From: Marthasterias glacialis
Taxonomy: Eukaryota; Echinodermata; Asteroidea; Forcipulatida; Asteriidae
Assembly: GCA_911728455.2 (NCBI GenBank)
Contig: OU452228.1
Location: forward strand, 3,348,001-3,412,000
Reading direction: 5' to 3'
DNA length: 64,000 nucleotides
Below, in pieces: positions 33,110 to 45,610 of this stretch (position 1 is the first letter of the stretch; every line of letters begins with the position of its first letter). The notes beneath the pieces were generated by a model. That model saw only the letters and a program-made list of their open reading frames with translations. It had not been told where the DNA came from and ran no database searches. The translations under genes were made by a program, and so were the position numbers.

Positions 33110-36100
33110 TTATTTGTGTTCTTTCAGGTAAGTATTGACCCGAGTTGTCACGGATAGTAGTAGCTTCATGTCAAAAGCAAAGTGGCGACTGGAGACGGGG
33201 TGGGGGGCAGGGAGAAGTGTGAAGATTCCACTCTTTTGCACTGCATCTGCATCATCATCCAATGGCCAAATGTAGCGGTTGGGTCCTGTCTGCTTCATAA
33301 AGTTGATCAAACATGTGTCACCAGCGATCTCCTTAACCATTCCAGGATACCATGTGTTATCGTATATCACTCCTACATAATCATCCACTGGAAAATGTAG
33401 ATAAAAGAAAAATGTAAACACTATCAATGACTTGTCACAGTAAAATGTACCACCTTACCTCAACTGCATTTATCTCCAAACTAGTCTGGCCAAAAGACGA
33501 ACGAAGTGTATCATTTTATGTTGGCATACGTCTGTTATTAATGTACAATATTTAAGTGATGATGAATAATAAATAAATAAATGAAATAAATAAAATATTT
33601 GACAACATGAATCTGATTGAGACGGCATCATATCACTGAAGAGAATCGCTGAGAAGAATTATGCAAGTATGTACGTAAGTATGTCACTCTCACAAATCGT
33701 GTCAGTGATATTTTGCTTTCGTTTTGCATTTGCTGGAATCGCGCAAGAGGGCGCAATATTACTTCCGGGTTCGTTATAACGGGAGTCGACTGTAGTATCA
33801 TTTCATTATTTCACTGTTTAATGCCTACCTGTGATGTTCTCTGTTTGAGGGGGCTCGTCTTCAGCGGCTGGGGGCTCGTCTTCAGCGGCTGGGGGCTCGT
33901 CTTCAGCGGCTGGGGGCTCGTCTTCAGCGGCTGGGGGCTCGTCTTCAGCGGATGGGGGCTCGTCTTCAGCGGCTGGGGGCTCGTCTTCAGCGGCTGGGGG
34001 CTCGTCTTCAGCGGCTGGGGGCTCGTCTTCAGCGGATGGGGGCTCGTCTTCAGCGGCTGGGGGCTCGTCTTCAGCGGCTGGGGGCTCGTCTTCAGCGGCT
34101 GGGGGCTCGTCTTCAGCGGCTGGGGGCTCGTCTTCAGCGGCTGGGGGCTCGTCTTCAGCGGCTGGGGGCTCGTCTTCAGCGGATGGGGGCTCGTCTTCAG
34201 CGGATGGGGGCTCGTCTTCAGCGGCTGGGGGCTCGTCTTCAGCGGCTGGGGGCTCGTCTTCAGCGGCTGGGGGCTCGTCTTCAGCGGCTGGGGGCTCGTC
34301 TTCAGCGGCTGGGGGCTCGTCTTCAGCGGCTGGGGGCTCGTCTTCAGCGGCTGGGGGCTCGTCTTCAGCGGCTGGGGGCTCGTCTTCAGCGGCTGGGGGC
34401 TCGTCATCAACAGCACCACCATCTAAAAAAAAGGATGGAAGAAAAATAGTAATTATCCACCAGCATTTGGACAAGCATAAAGGTGCACTGCAGGCAATTA
34501 ATTGTTAGGAATCTAAGAGTAAAATACATTCCGGATCATTTAATAATTTGTCTTCACAAGTTTGTACTTACGAGCTATATTGATAGACCGCATTGCTGTC
34601 TTTCCAAGTAGGTTGCATTCATTCCATGCACCGGTCACATCTGTATGAGAACAAGCCCCTAGCACACTGGTTACACACGCTGTACAAAAACAACTCCTCT
34701 CTCTTGCTGCTACCACGTATGGACGGACGCCGCGTATGCTGTGCAATGCCAAGGTGTTTTTCACAGGCTTTACATTTGCGCGGTCTGGTCTATCCCTGTT
34801 TACATCGCCACATTTCACATAGAAGAAACTTCTCTTGCTGTGGACATGGCTACCAGCTTCTTTCGGGCGAGAGAGATGTTGCCGTCCATAGTCATACAAA
34901 TCGCTAGCATTGGCTACTTCTACACGCCGGGCATTGACATCCAAGGTCACCTGCTTCTTCAGCACACCAATTTCCCGGTCGCATGGACCCTTCCCGTGAC
35001 GGCTGCCAAAGAAATGGTGTTCTGTAACAAAACCAAAGTCATTTTGGGAAAATGATGTGTCACAGAAGTTCACTTTACACTTGTATTGGGTTGGAGCTCC
35101 ATCAGTGAAGTGGATGAGTTTGCCAATGGGGATGTTCATGTCCTGTAGATGCTTCACTGCCAACGATGTGAAATGCTGCACTGCATGATAGCAGTGTTTG
35201 ATGTCGTCGCTGATAAACATGAGAGTATCAGTAACAATGCTATTACAGTCATTCTCTTGGCAGATATATGTAGCAACTGTGGGGTGTATAGTGCACTGCA
35301 CGTTCGACCAGTGAGCTCCCTGGGCTTCATCCTGTGCTCTACAAGTATAGTTCTCCGCAAAATCACTGCAGAACACAACCCAGTTTTCAGGAAGATTGCT
35401 GCACACCTCATTATACTTCTTCCACTGCCAGAAACCATTAAACACGTGCTTTGCAAAGGGACCCAGTTCCACCTTCAGCTCATTGATGAGCTCCATTATA
35501 GTTCCTGACTTTGGCACCTTTACCATTCTGCGGACGGAATTTTCCCCATAGTTGACATTCTCTTTTTGCCACCGATACCAGGTAATTGGTACATTTCCAT
35601 GCTGGTCAAGAAGTGCTGCTAAATGGTCGTCAAGTTTCCCTGTTCCACACTCATTACATTTCCGATTTAGGCAGGCTGACTTGGTATCTTCCCCATCCTG
35701 TCTAGGACAGATTGTCCGTTTTGATGCGTCATAACGGTCTTTCAGGGAACACTGAGCCAATTTATGCAAATATGCGTATGTGTTGAGCGGTGTTATTTTG
35801 AAGTCTATGTTCGTGCAATACTCGCATAGACAAGACAGGCGCTTGTTACTGTCCTTTGAGGCAATGTTCTTTGACTTTAATTTTTTGAACGTAGTGAAGG
35901 CAAGGGAGATGGCTGGGTGTTCTTCTTGGAACTTTTCGTAGGCACTTCGCAGAGACCTTTCCATAACCTTTCTTCCAACAACAATATTTCCTGTCTTCTT
36001 TACACTCCGTGCATCGGGAAGCGCTCGCGAAATATCACCTCTATTGAAGAATTCTTCCACTTGCTTGACTGTCTGACTGTCCAACTTATCGCTCCTGGTC

Positions 36101-37047
36101 TTCCTCTTAGCAAAGAATTGAATTGGATTCTGGCTCTTCTTTAGACTTTTATACCCAAACCCAAGATGTAAGAAGTGTTGACGAACATAGTTTTTCTTGA
36201 AGCATGATGCAGTGGTAATCAGAATTCGCTTCTTGTATATATCTGTGGTGTTCCTCTTTCTTTGAAGCTGTTTCATTTTTTGCTTGATAGAATCTGCGCT
36301 CTCTTCTAGAAATGAAAGCCGTTTTTTTGTGTTTGGGCTAATCATACCTCTCCGTTTGAGTTGCCGCTTACTTTTTGGGGTTGCGGACGCAATCAGATGA
36401 GTTATCACATCTGCTGCCTTTTTAGAGCTTCGTGGCATACTCTGCCTTACACGCCTCGCGGCTTGCCTTAATCCACTGAGCGATCCAAATGACATACTGG
36501 GTTCTGAGGTGTCACGTGGACTAACTGGTTGCTGGTTCTTTTTCTTCTTCTTGGCCTCCAAAGCTGCCTTCTTTATTTCTCTTTTCTCCGCATACTTCTT
36601 CCTTCTCTTTTCCAGGCTTCGTCTATGTTGCTGCACACTCTCCCGTGACCTCTGTTGTTCCTTCTTGTCTCGCCAGTACGCTCTTTGTTTATCTATTCCA
36701 GCACGGGTCTTTCGGGGTGGCTTTGTAGTTTCTTTTCCATTAGCTCTCTTGGCAGCTCGATGCCTAGCAACACGCTCTCTCGTCTTTTCTCTTTGTGATG
36801 CTAGTTTTTCTGGATTGTCATGTAGTGATGCTCTCCAAATTTTGCAGCATAGTTGGTTGTCAGCCAAATGCTCCTTGTATTTTCCAGGATTGCCCTTCAG
36901 TCTTTGAAGATATGCACGTTGATTTTCAGCTGGCGTTTTGGGGACTTGCTTAGTTTTCGTTTGCACCTTTGTAGCCGACGTAGAATCATAATGTGGCTTG
37001 GCCTTTAAGGTTAACCTACAGCGCAAGTTGAACCATTTGTTTTCCAT
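33110..37047 (-). CDS. DDE-transposase-like protein with DEPPAAE repeats and YVGV/YPGMV domain, three exons
   Basis: Exons 37047-34572, 34422-33829 and 33387-33110 join in phase 1 both times (donors GTAAGT and GTAGGC; acceptors TTTTAG and TTCCAG), giving about 1115 residues. Exon 1 (825 aa) has an Arg/Lys-rich N-terminus with NPGKYKEH and NPEKLASQRE repeats (about 50-95), Cys motifs CLCEYC (406-411) and CNECG (464-468), and a transposase-like core: SDFAENY (561-567), HFTDGAPTQYK (646-656), HGKGPCDREIG (684-694). D562, D649 and D690 or E692 are candidate catalytic acids (inference). Exon 2 is almost wholly about 26 DEPPAAE/DEPPSAE heptads. Exon 3 holds a small basic-hydrophobic module (DDYVGVIYD..WYPGMVKEI) resembling the Tudor/chromo-like C-termini of related invertebrate proteins. 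Known relatives are uncharacterised transposon-derived proteins. No internal stop: an active transposase or a domesticated gene. Confidence 0.78.
33767..33792. mobile_element. Right-end remnant of a Tigger/pogo-like MITE
   Basis: The sequence aacgggagtcgactg followed by TA matches the right terminus of the elements ending at 17531 and 22266. Only this end is left, in the last intron of the gene at 33110-37047. Confidence 0.6.
33848..34404 (-). repeat. Coding 21-bp minisatellite, about 26 units
   Basis: On the plus strand the unit is ggctcgtcttcagcggctggg, almost invariant except for ggct/ggat (Ala/Ser in the protein). The period is a multiple of three and the array fills exon 2 of the transposase-like gene, so length changes keep the frame. 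Frames on both strands stay open, but only the DEPPAAE frame has matching splice sites. Confidence 0.97.
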
Positions 37048-37048
37048 C

Positions 37049-38150
37049 CTGAAATGACCACCAAAAAAATTTGAAAATTTTCAATTGGGAGTGGGAAAAA
37101 GTGGGCTGAATCCGGTGAGATTGAAGGGAAAGGGGGCTGGGGTGTTGAACTCACTATACACAACAATCATGTTGATTTTTAGTACAAATAAATAATACAA
37201 TCCACATTTAAAAAAATTAATTTTGACAAAATGAAAGACCACAACTTATGATTCTAAAATTTGGGGTCCATTGTAACAAACATAACTTTAAAACTTACAG
37301 GCCAACAAATTAATAGACGAAAACGATCACGTTTAAGTTATATTTTAGCAGATGATATAAAATAATACCACTCCATGTCAATGAACATGAGAAAACATGA
37401 CAATAACGAGTAGTTTTCTTCATTCATCCATAAACATTGGGTTTTAATTTTTGGAGGGTAAAATATGGTGTCTACAGTAACGACCATAACCAAATTAGTT
37501 TTACCTGGTCACTGGTATTATAACTACAACGACACTTAAATAATAATTGATACTGCAATTACAAAAACAAAAACGTAAAACATTTTACTACATGTATTAA
37601 GAAAACAAATTTAACAATTTCATAAAAGACGTATCAAATCTCCCACCTAATTTGGCTCGTTTCACGAGACGCAAATAATCGCGGCGAATTTGGAGTCATT
37701 GAAACGAACAAATAAAATGCAGAACCAAGGTATTTTAATCAATAAAGGACACAGCCACGCTCAAATAAGATCGAGCAACATAAAACAATTAATAGTAGGA
37801 ACGTTTAACGGAGGATTTGGTTGAATGTAAAGCAATGTGAATGCCATGCAACAATCGGCAGCACGAGAGGCCTTGATTCGTTACACGGGAAACGATAACA
37901 TAATCCGCCATGTTTTTATAGTGATAATACAGTCACGGGAAAAGTCTGAAACTGACGATCATTATCGCTGTCAATCTCACTCATCATTGCAGTTATTAAC
38001 AAAACAACCATTCATATCGGTAGAGCAACTATTACAGTTATTGTACATACCTTGATTTCTGCAGTATTTCTTCGTATTTGTAGCAAATGGATGGGATGGT
38101 TTTCAGCAACGTACGCACATCGAATTCGTTACTTGGACGCCATTGTAACG
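37049..38150 (-). other. Probable 5' intron and upstream exon of the transposase-like gene
   Basis: The initiator ATG at 37047 is preceded directly by a good acceptor (ggtggtcatttcag then G). An upstream exon ending at a GTATGT donor at 38050/38051 would splice to it. Read in the joining phase, this exon is open (...VRTLLKTIPSICYKYEEIL...) back to about 38140, so the protein may start further upstream. I found no ATG in that frame. Confidence 0.4.
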
Positions 38151-38846
38151 AAGGTGATGTAGCGTGTGAAGATCGATCCCCTTACACGCGTTGCATTGTG
38201 GGATACGCATTTATCAAGTCAGGACGTCACTAATAATATCGGTGCCCAAATTGGTATGGTATCGATCATGTGAAACTGATTCCGCGCCAGGATTTTTTGA
38301 TGCAAATTATGTTCGTTACATTTTGACACCGCGATTTCGGCGATTTTTAAATTTCTAGTAAAATTTAAAAGAATAATCAAGGCATTTGTAGCCATTGTAT
38401 ATATTGTAGTTCTGGTTAAAATACAACTTTCGGGAAGTTTTTAAGCAACACAAATGGTAAGATTTATTTTTTAAGTACGCTCGAAAATTTATTGCTTAGG
38501 AAGACACCAAGTGTAACGAGCATAATGCACTTTTCCCCGTTCGTTTTTTGGGTCAAACTATGCAACTCATTTCATATAAACTGCTGTTATTATTTAATTA
38601 ACACTCTTGACAACATAAATACACTATTTTATTTCAGACAAACACTTCCACGAATGTATTATTCAATCTTCTATTAGATGTGTAAAACCGTGTCACGTTT
38701 GGAGGCGCCATTTTTACCAAATTTGGTCCCCAAAAACGGCTATAATTTTTTTTTTATACAAATTTTGCGACATTTTCCCCTTGAAGTTATCTCTTCATAA
38801 TATCTCCATGATTTTTTATTCATAACACGACACAGAACAGGTATAT
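38151..38846. other. Upstream region between two TE-derived genes
   Basis: Contains gcattgtgggat near 38190 and an otherwise AT-rich sequence. It may hold the promoter of the gene at 33110-37047. No other feature recognised. Confidence 0.35.
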
Positions 38847-39979
38847 TTATTTACCAATGCTGCAAACAAAAAGGCAACCCCTACTGTTTCCCAATACCAT
38901 ATCCATACACATGTAATCCAGCGCAAAAGATGTTACACATCGAAACCCAAACTCAATCAAAGGTGTACGTTCGTGCTGGTGATCTGGTAAGTATGCCATT
39001 TCAAGAAACTGCTCATCAGTCCGTAGAGCAGTTTCTTCAACTGCGTTGTAAACAACCCTGCTATTTGTATATGTCCCTTTTGCCGTGCATCTTTCACAGG
39101 CATGATAACCAGAATGTCCTTTGGTACATTTCAAAAATGACCTTGCAGGAGCGTCACATATAAATGCCATGATGTGCACACTAAGATTTTTGCCATCATA
39201 GGTAATGCCTTCCTCAACTAGTCTGGAATATTCCTCCATAAAATCTTGCAAGAAATGTTCTACAGGCTCAGGCTTGGATTTGCCACGAAAGAGTGCAACA
39301 ACATCCGGAGGAAACTTGTCAAATGATACAAGTATGGGCTAGAACTGGTCATTTGTCGATTTAAATAAGGGTATTCCATCAATGTTGACCTTCAGAGATA
39401 TTGAGTTATTTTCCGCCACAAACTTCTCATGTTTTACCAATATTTTAACAATGTAATTTTCCAGTCCAAAATAGGCATATTCTCCTCCACATTTCCCCAA
39501 AATGTCCACAGATCTTGGCGTCTTGAGCAGAGTGCGTGCATCCTTCGGAAGCTCATGTCCTTCATGCCTCAAGATAGAAAGTAGTTCATTTACACATGCA
39601 CGAGTAAGCTTATTTTCAGTTGCCCATTTTTGGAGTCTGTTGTCCAAGCTTGGTGTTTCATCTGTATCTAGTTCAATATCAGACCCTTCCGATGAGTCAT
39701 AATCTTCCAAGTTTGAGTCGAAATCAGATTCGAGTATGACTGAAGAATTAGATGAAGAATGATGAGTTTCTACATCAGAAGTGTTAGTCTGTTCTGGAGC
39801 TGGGGTGGCAACAACAAAATCTTGGTGCTCATCATCTCCACTGGAGGAATGGTGTGTTCTTCCGAGTAGTTGGTTGTCCTCACCACCACTACTATTGCTA
39901 CTATGATGAGCAGCAAGAGTTAAAACCTCAGTCCGACATCTGCGCCAGGTCTTGTAATATGCCGTCCACCAGAACAACC
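38847..39979 (-). pseudogene. CACTA/EnSpm-like transposase fragment with one amber codon
   Basis: An acceptor at 39979 opens a frame with a Ser/Asp-rich start, then KWATENKLTRACVNELLSIL, LPKDARTLL, GGEYAYFGLENYI and VNIDGIPLFKS. After one TAG (39339-39341) the same frame continues: PPDVVALF.GKSKPEPVEHFL, EEGITYDGK, ICDAPARSFLKC, GHSGYHACERC. The order IDG..., PP..., DAPAR..., GY..C..C parallels the Transposase_21 region of CACTA elements. The codon lost is one where relatives have Trp. A GTATTG donor follows DYMCMDM near 38894, so the rest would lie in further exons not seen here. Without the amber codon the exon would be open for about 380 codons. Confidence 0.75.
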
Positions 39980-40384
39980 TACAATGGGTATACTATTCAT
40001 TGATCAGCAAAGGGCACACCAAAATAAACAAGAGACAAATAAAGAAATAAAGAATTAAAGAAAGAAACAAAGAAACAAACAAAAAAATGTGCATCTACGG
40101 GTATTTTTAGAACCGGGTACCCAAAATGAATACCGGTCGGGTACCGGAGTACCCGTCTGGATCCAGTATACACCACCTGTAAACAATACATGCCCATTCG
40201 TAACGCAGTTCTGCACACGTGTGTAAAAGTAACTGTCACCTGTGATGTGTGCATGATTCCTCCATGGTTAAAATTCAACAATAACAAATTAAAGTTTTCT
40301 GTGTTTATAAATCCAGTTTCTAAAAACAAAACAAGAAAACTCATTACATTACCTTATTTAAAAACGATGTAACTATCTGCCCAG

Positions 40385-43075
40385 GAGAAAAATCCAGTTG
40401 AATCCCGTTGAACAAGATCCAACGGGATCCCATTGAACTGGATCCCATTGGAAATTGGGACAATGGAATCCTGTTGGGTCCAACTGAAAGTGAGCCAACT
40501 GGATCCCGTTAAACAGGACCCAACGGGATCCGATTCTATGGGACCTAACGGGATCCTATCTCCCAAAATTCCATTGAGACTATCCACTTCAATGGGATCC
40601 TGCTGAATGGGATCCCGTTGGGTCCTGCTGAATGGGATCCCGTTGGGTCCTGCTGAATGGGATCCCGTTGGGTCCTGCTGAATGGAATCCCGTTGGATCC
40701 CGCAGAATGGGATCCCATTGGACCCCACTGAATGGGATCCTGTTGGGTACCTGCTGAATGGGATCCTATTGGGACCAGCTGAATGGGATCCCGTTGGATC
40801 CTGCGGAATGGGATCCCATTGGGACCAGCTGAATGGGATCCCGTTGCCTCTTACTGGGACCTAACGGGATCCTATCTCCCAAAATTCCATTGAGACTATC
40901 CACTTCAATGGGATCCTGCTGAATGGGATCCCGTTGGGTCCTGCTGAATGGGATCCCGTTGGGTCCTGCTGAATGGGATCCCGTTGGGTCCTGCTGAATG
41001 GGATCCCGTTGGGTCCTGCTGAATGGGATCCCGTTGGGTCCTGCTGAATGGAATCCCGTTGGACCCCACTAACTGGGATCCCATTGTACCCTGCAGAATG
41101 GGATCCCATTGGATTCCACTGAATGGGATTCCATTGAACCCCGCTGAATGGGATCCCATTGGACCCCGCTGAATGGGATCCCATTGGACCCCACTGAATG
41201 GGATCCCATTGCGTCTCACTGAATGGGATCCCATTGCGTCTCACTGAATGGGATCCCATTGGACCCCACTGAATGGGATCCCATTGCGTCTCACTGAATG
41301 GGATCCCATTGGACCCCGCTGAATGGGATCCCATTGGACCCCACTGAATGGGATCCCATTGGACCCCGCTGAATGGGATCCCATTGGACCCCACTGAATG
41401 GGATCCCATTGGACCCCACTGAATGGGATCCCATTGGACCTCACTGAATGGGATCCCATTGGACCCCGCTGAATGGGATCCCATTGCGTCTCACTGAATG
41501 GGATCCCATTGGACCCCACTGAATGGGATCCCATTGCCTCTCACTGAATGGGATCCCATTGGACCCCGCTGAATGGGATTCCATTGAACCCCACTGAATG
41601 GGATCCCATTGGACCCCGCTGAATGGGATCCCATTGGACCCCACTGAATGGGATCCCATTGGACCCCGCTGAATGGGATCCCATTGGACCCCACTGAATG
41701 GGATCCCATTGGATCCCGCTGAATGGGATCCCATTGGACCTCACTGAATGGGATCCCATTGGACCCCACTGAATGGGATCCCATTGCGTCTCACTGAATG
41801 GGATCCCATTGGACCCCGCTGAATGGGATCCCATTGGACCTCACTGAATGGGATCCCATTGGACCCCGCTGAATGGGATCCCATTGCGTCTCACTGAATG
41901 GGATCCCATTGGACCCCGCTGAATGGGATCCCATTGGACCTCACTGAATGGGATCCCATTGGACCCCACTGAATGGGATCCCATTGCGTCTCACTGAATG
42001 GGATCCCATTGGACCCCACTGAATGGGATCCCATTGGACCCCACTGAATGGGATCCCATTGGATCCCGCTGAATGGGATCCCATTGGACCTCACTGAATG
42101 GGATCCCATTGGACCCCACTGAATGGGATCCCATTGCGTCTCACTGAATGGGATCCCATTGGACCCCGCTGAATGGGATCCCATTGGACCTCACTGAATG
42201 GGATCCCATTGGACCCCACTGAATGGGATCCCATTGCGTCTCACTGAATGGGATCCCATTGGACCCCACTGAATGGGATCCCATTGCGTCTCACTGAATG
42301 GGATCCCATTGGACCCCGCTGAATGGGATCCCATTGCGTCTCACTGAATGGGATCCCATTGGACCCCGCTGAATGGGATCCCATTGGACCTCACTGAATG
42401 GGATCCCATTGGACCCCACTGAATGGGATCCCATTGCGTCTCACTGAATGGGATCCCATTGGACCCCGCTGAATGGGATCCCATTGCGTCTCACTGAATG
42501 GGATCCCATTGGACCCCGCTGAATGGGATCCCATTGGACCCCGCTGAATGGGATCCCATTGGACCCCACTGAATGGGATCCCATTGGACCCGGCTGAATG
42601 GGATCCCATTGGACCCCGCTGAATGGGATCCCATTGGACCCCGCTGAATGGGATCCCATTGGACCTCGCTGAATGGGATCCCATTGGACCCCACTGAATG
42701 GGATCCCATTGGATTCCACTGAATGGGATTCCATTGAACCCCACTGAATGGGATCCCATTGGACCCCGCTGATTGGATCCCACTGAATGGGATCCCATTG
42801 CCTCTCACTGAATGGGATCCCATTGGACCCCGCTGAATGGGATCCCATTGGACCCCACTGAATGAGATCCCATTGGACCCCGCTGAATGGGATCCCATTG
42901 CGTCTCACTGAATGGGATCCCATTGGACCACGCTGAATGGGATTGCGTATCGTCTCACTGAATTGGATCCCGTTTGATCCTGCTAAATGGGATCCCATTA
43001 GATCATGTGGGTTCCGCTGAAGGGGATCCTGTTGGGTCCCGCTAAATAGAATCCTGTTGGGTCTAACACAATGGT
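40385..43075. repeat. 25-bp satellite with higher-order structure, ~2.7 kb
   Basis: The core unit is gaatgggatcccatt followed by a variable decamer: ggaccccgct, ggaccccact, ggacctcact or gcgtctcact. Each unit carries the perfect 14-bp palindrome AATGGGATCCCATT. The edges (40385-41090, 42950-43075) have diverged units with gttgggtcctgct. A 310-bp block is itself duplicated (40540 and 40858 onward). No unit has a minus-strand stop in any frame, which produces long false ORFs with a 75-nt period. Confidence 0.97.
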
Positions 43076-44053
43076 TTCCACTTAGTTGAAAATGATTCCA
43101 TGGAAACCTAGATGAGTCTAATATTAATTTTAAATATGTAGTTAGAGGCAAACAAAAAATGCTAAATTGAGGCAAAGCGTTACGTACATGTATTCTGATT
43201 GTAATTGCAAAATATTGTAGGAAATGTAAAATACAGCACACAGTTGTAGAAAATACATATATTAAAATATAAATTGAAGAGAACCAGCTGGAAAATTATA
43301 TAGCAAGTTGAAAGGCAGATTGAAAGCTAGCGTTTATCACAATGTTTCAAAAACGACTTTAAATCTAACATTTTCCTGAGAAACCTCTTGTATGGAGAAT
43401 ACTGCAGCGTTAAAAAACTGATGACAACTTTGAATAGAAGTAGTGCCTTTAGTTGAGTAAAAAACACACACTAAAAATTGAAATGGCAAGAACCAGACAA
43501 AGAGTTGTTTAAACTGATGTATATGAAATTTAGTACGTAGAAGGCAAATATAAAGTATTCATTCAGAATACAATCAACTTTCTTTATGGTTTATATAATA
43601 TATTGTTAACTTGTGAATACACATGACATTGAAGGTAATTGATATTACGATAGTCAATAAAGTCATTGGATATTGTAAGAATAAAAAAACGAATAAGAAT
43701 AAACATTCGTTTCAGTCATTCTATTTCATTGATAGACATTTAAGACTACACATTGACCATTCTTAAGTTGAATGTTTACTACCTATGTACACTTGTCATG
43801 ATGAACTGACACACACGCAATGTTATATATTGGATGGTGTTAGTTCGCACAATGAAAAATGCCTGGTTGCATAAAAAGCACCGTATATATGAAGTTCAAA
43901 GCATCAAGTCCTCACTGTAAAAAAACTAATTGAAAATACCCTGGAATTTTGTAGGAAAGCTTGACTGACTGGCATTATACTAGTGGAGATCTACCATGCA
44001 CATGTAGATCACAAACTTATTTGAGGTAGTTTCATGTAGTCGTTTACCAAGAC
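43076..44053. other. Non-coding stretch
   Basis: AT-rich, no exon, RNA or element recognised. Confidence 0.5.
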
Positions 44054-44920
44054 GATTACAATTAAACATTTAAAAACTTAACAATGGCAAGTATTCTTGA
44101 GTAATTATGCGAAAAAGTACAAGACATGAATTTTTGGGGCATTTTTTTTTTGTATTATAAAGGTGATACAGTTGGAATCAAGTCTTGAGTAAAAAGACTA
44201 AGGTCCAAGCACATTTATTTTCACGAAGGAACAGCAGTTTGACTAAGTTTGAAAAAACAGGTGTGCTGTAGTACCAAACTTCTTGCAAAAATAGGCAAAA
44301 AACTTTAATTTGATAGAGCCCAACTCCTTTTGCTTAATTTTGTGTACTTACAGTACTTCCGTCTCAACAAACACCCTATCTGCTGTTCCTTAGTGAATGT
44401 AAATGTGTTGGGACATCACAGTCTTCTTGCTCACGACTTGATTCTAACTGTACAATTAAACATTTGAAAAGTTAAACAATGGCAAGTATTCTTAAGAAAT
44501 TATGTGAAAAAGTACAAGACATGAACTTTTTAGGCTGTGTGTATATAAAGGTGATACAGTTGGAATCAAGTCTTGTGTAACAAGACTAAGGTCCCAGCAC
44601 ATTTTTTTTCAATAAGGAACAGCAGTTTGACTGTGTTTGGAAAAACAAGCTTGCTGTAAATACCAAACTTCTCGCAAAATTAGGCAAAAACCTTGAATTT
44701 GATCGAGCCCGACTCCTTTTGCTTAATTTTGTGTACTTACAGTACTTCCGTCTCAACAAACACCCTATCTGCTGTTCCTTAGTGAAAGTAAATGTGTTGG
44801 GACATCACAGTCTTCTTGCTCACGACTTGATTCTAACTGTACAATTAAACATTTGAAAAGTTAAACAATGGCAAGTATTCTTGAGTAATTTTGCGAAAAA
44901 GTACAAGACGTGAACTAATT
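44054..44920. repeat. Tandem repeat, ~390-bp unit, 2.2 copies
   Basis: Units begin tacaattaaacatt at 44054, 44451 and 44840 and share phrases such as caacaaacaccctatctgct. The third is cut off around 44920. Confidence 0.9.
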
Positions 44921-45330
44921 TGGCCGTTTCATTATTTGCATTGGCCTCGGAAAGAACTTGAAAAGGACTTGACTACAACACTGGTTAAATGGTGTCTACA
45001 ACATTGGTAATTGTCAAAGACTAAAATCCACACTTGATGTGACCAACATATACGTGAAATAACAAACCTGTGAAAGTTTAAGCTAAATATTGGTCTTCAG
45101 AGTCATGAGAAAACAGTGAAAAACCCCATTATGTGTTTTAACCTTTTTCCAAGGTAAGATTTTATCCTGCAGGATGAAGACAGTTTTTTTTACTCACTTC
45201 CTGAAAGCTATGACATTTCAAGCAAAACTATTTCAATGGAAAATTTCCACCATGACCATTTTTATACCATGTAAGTTATGTGCAAATCTGTGAACATTTA
45301 TTTTTCAACCTTACCAATGTTGTGCACACC

Positions 45331-45599
45331 CTTTAATCTTCCTGTGTGGACATAACCGCTCCGGATTTTTGGTGATCTATCTCAAAAACGCTACAACCTT
45401 TTCAAATACAATTTTCACCGGTTAGTTTTGATGTAGGCCTTATATTTCTACACTTACATAGGATTCAAGATATCAACAGATTGATTATAAAACAAACAGT
45501 ACATTTGTACATGTAGACCCATCTCATCCCTACATTTAGATAGGATTCAAACAATCCAAAGGTTCCAAAAACCAAAGGTATCCATATATGTTCCCTTTA
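45331..45599 (-). mobile_element. Diverged reverse copy of TTAA MITE family A
   Basis: Read on the minus strand it begins ttaaagggaacatatatgg and continues with acctttggtttttggaacc, the signature of family A; gctccggatttttggtgat and ctcaaaaacgct further in also match. The other end is not preserved. Confidence 0.6.
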
Positions 45600-45610
45600 A
45601 AAGAACGGGT

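Noticed and set aside
33811..34449. Other open frames over the 21-bp array (GLVFSGW, GARLQRL, KTSPQPL repeats)
   Set aside because: Only the DEPPAAE frame joins in phase to exons on both sides; the rest are products of a stop-free unit.
36509..36907. Plus-strand 132-residue ORF with a membrane-like N-terminus
   Set aside because: Antisense shadow of the Lys-rich part of the 825-residue exon.
40385..43075. Many overlapping ~97-266-residue frames with GSHS/GIPFS repeats as a repetitive protein
   Set aside because: All come from a 25-bp unit lacking stops in every minus-strand frame; no exon borders, and the period shifts frame each unit.
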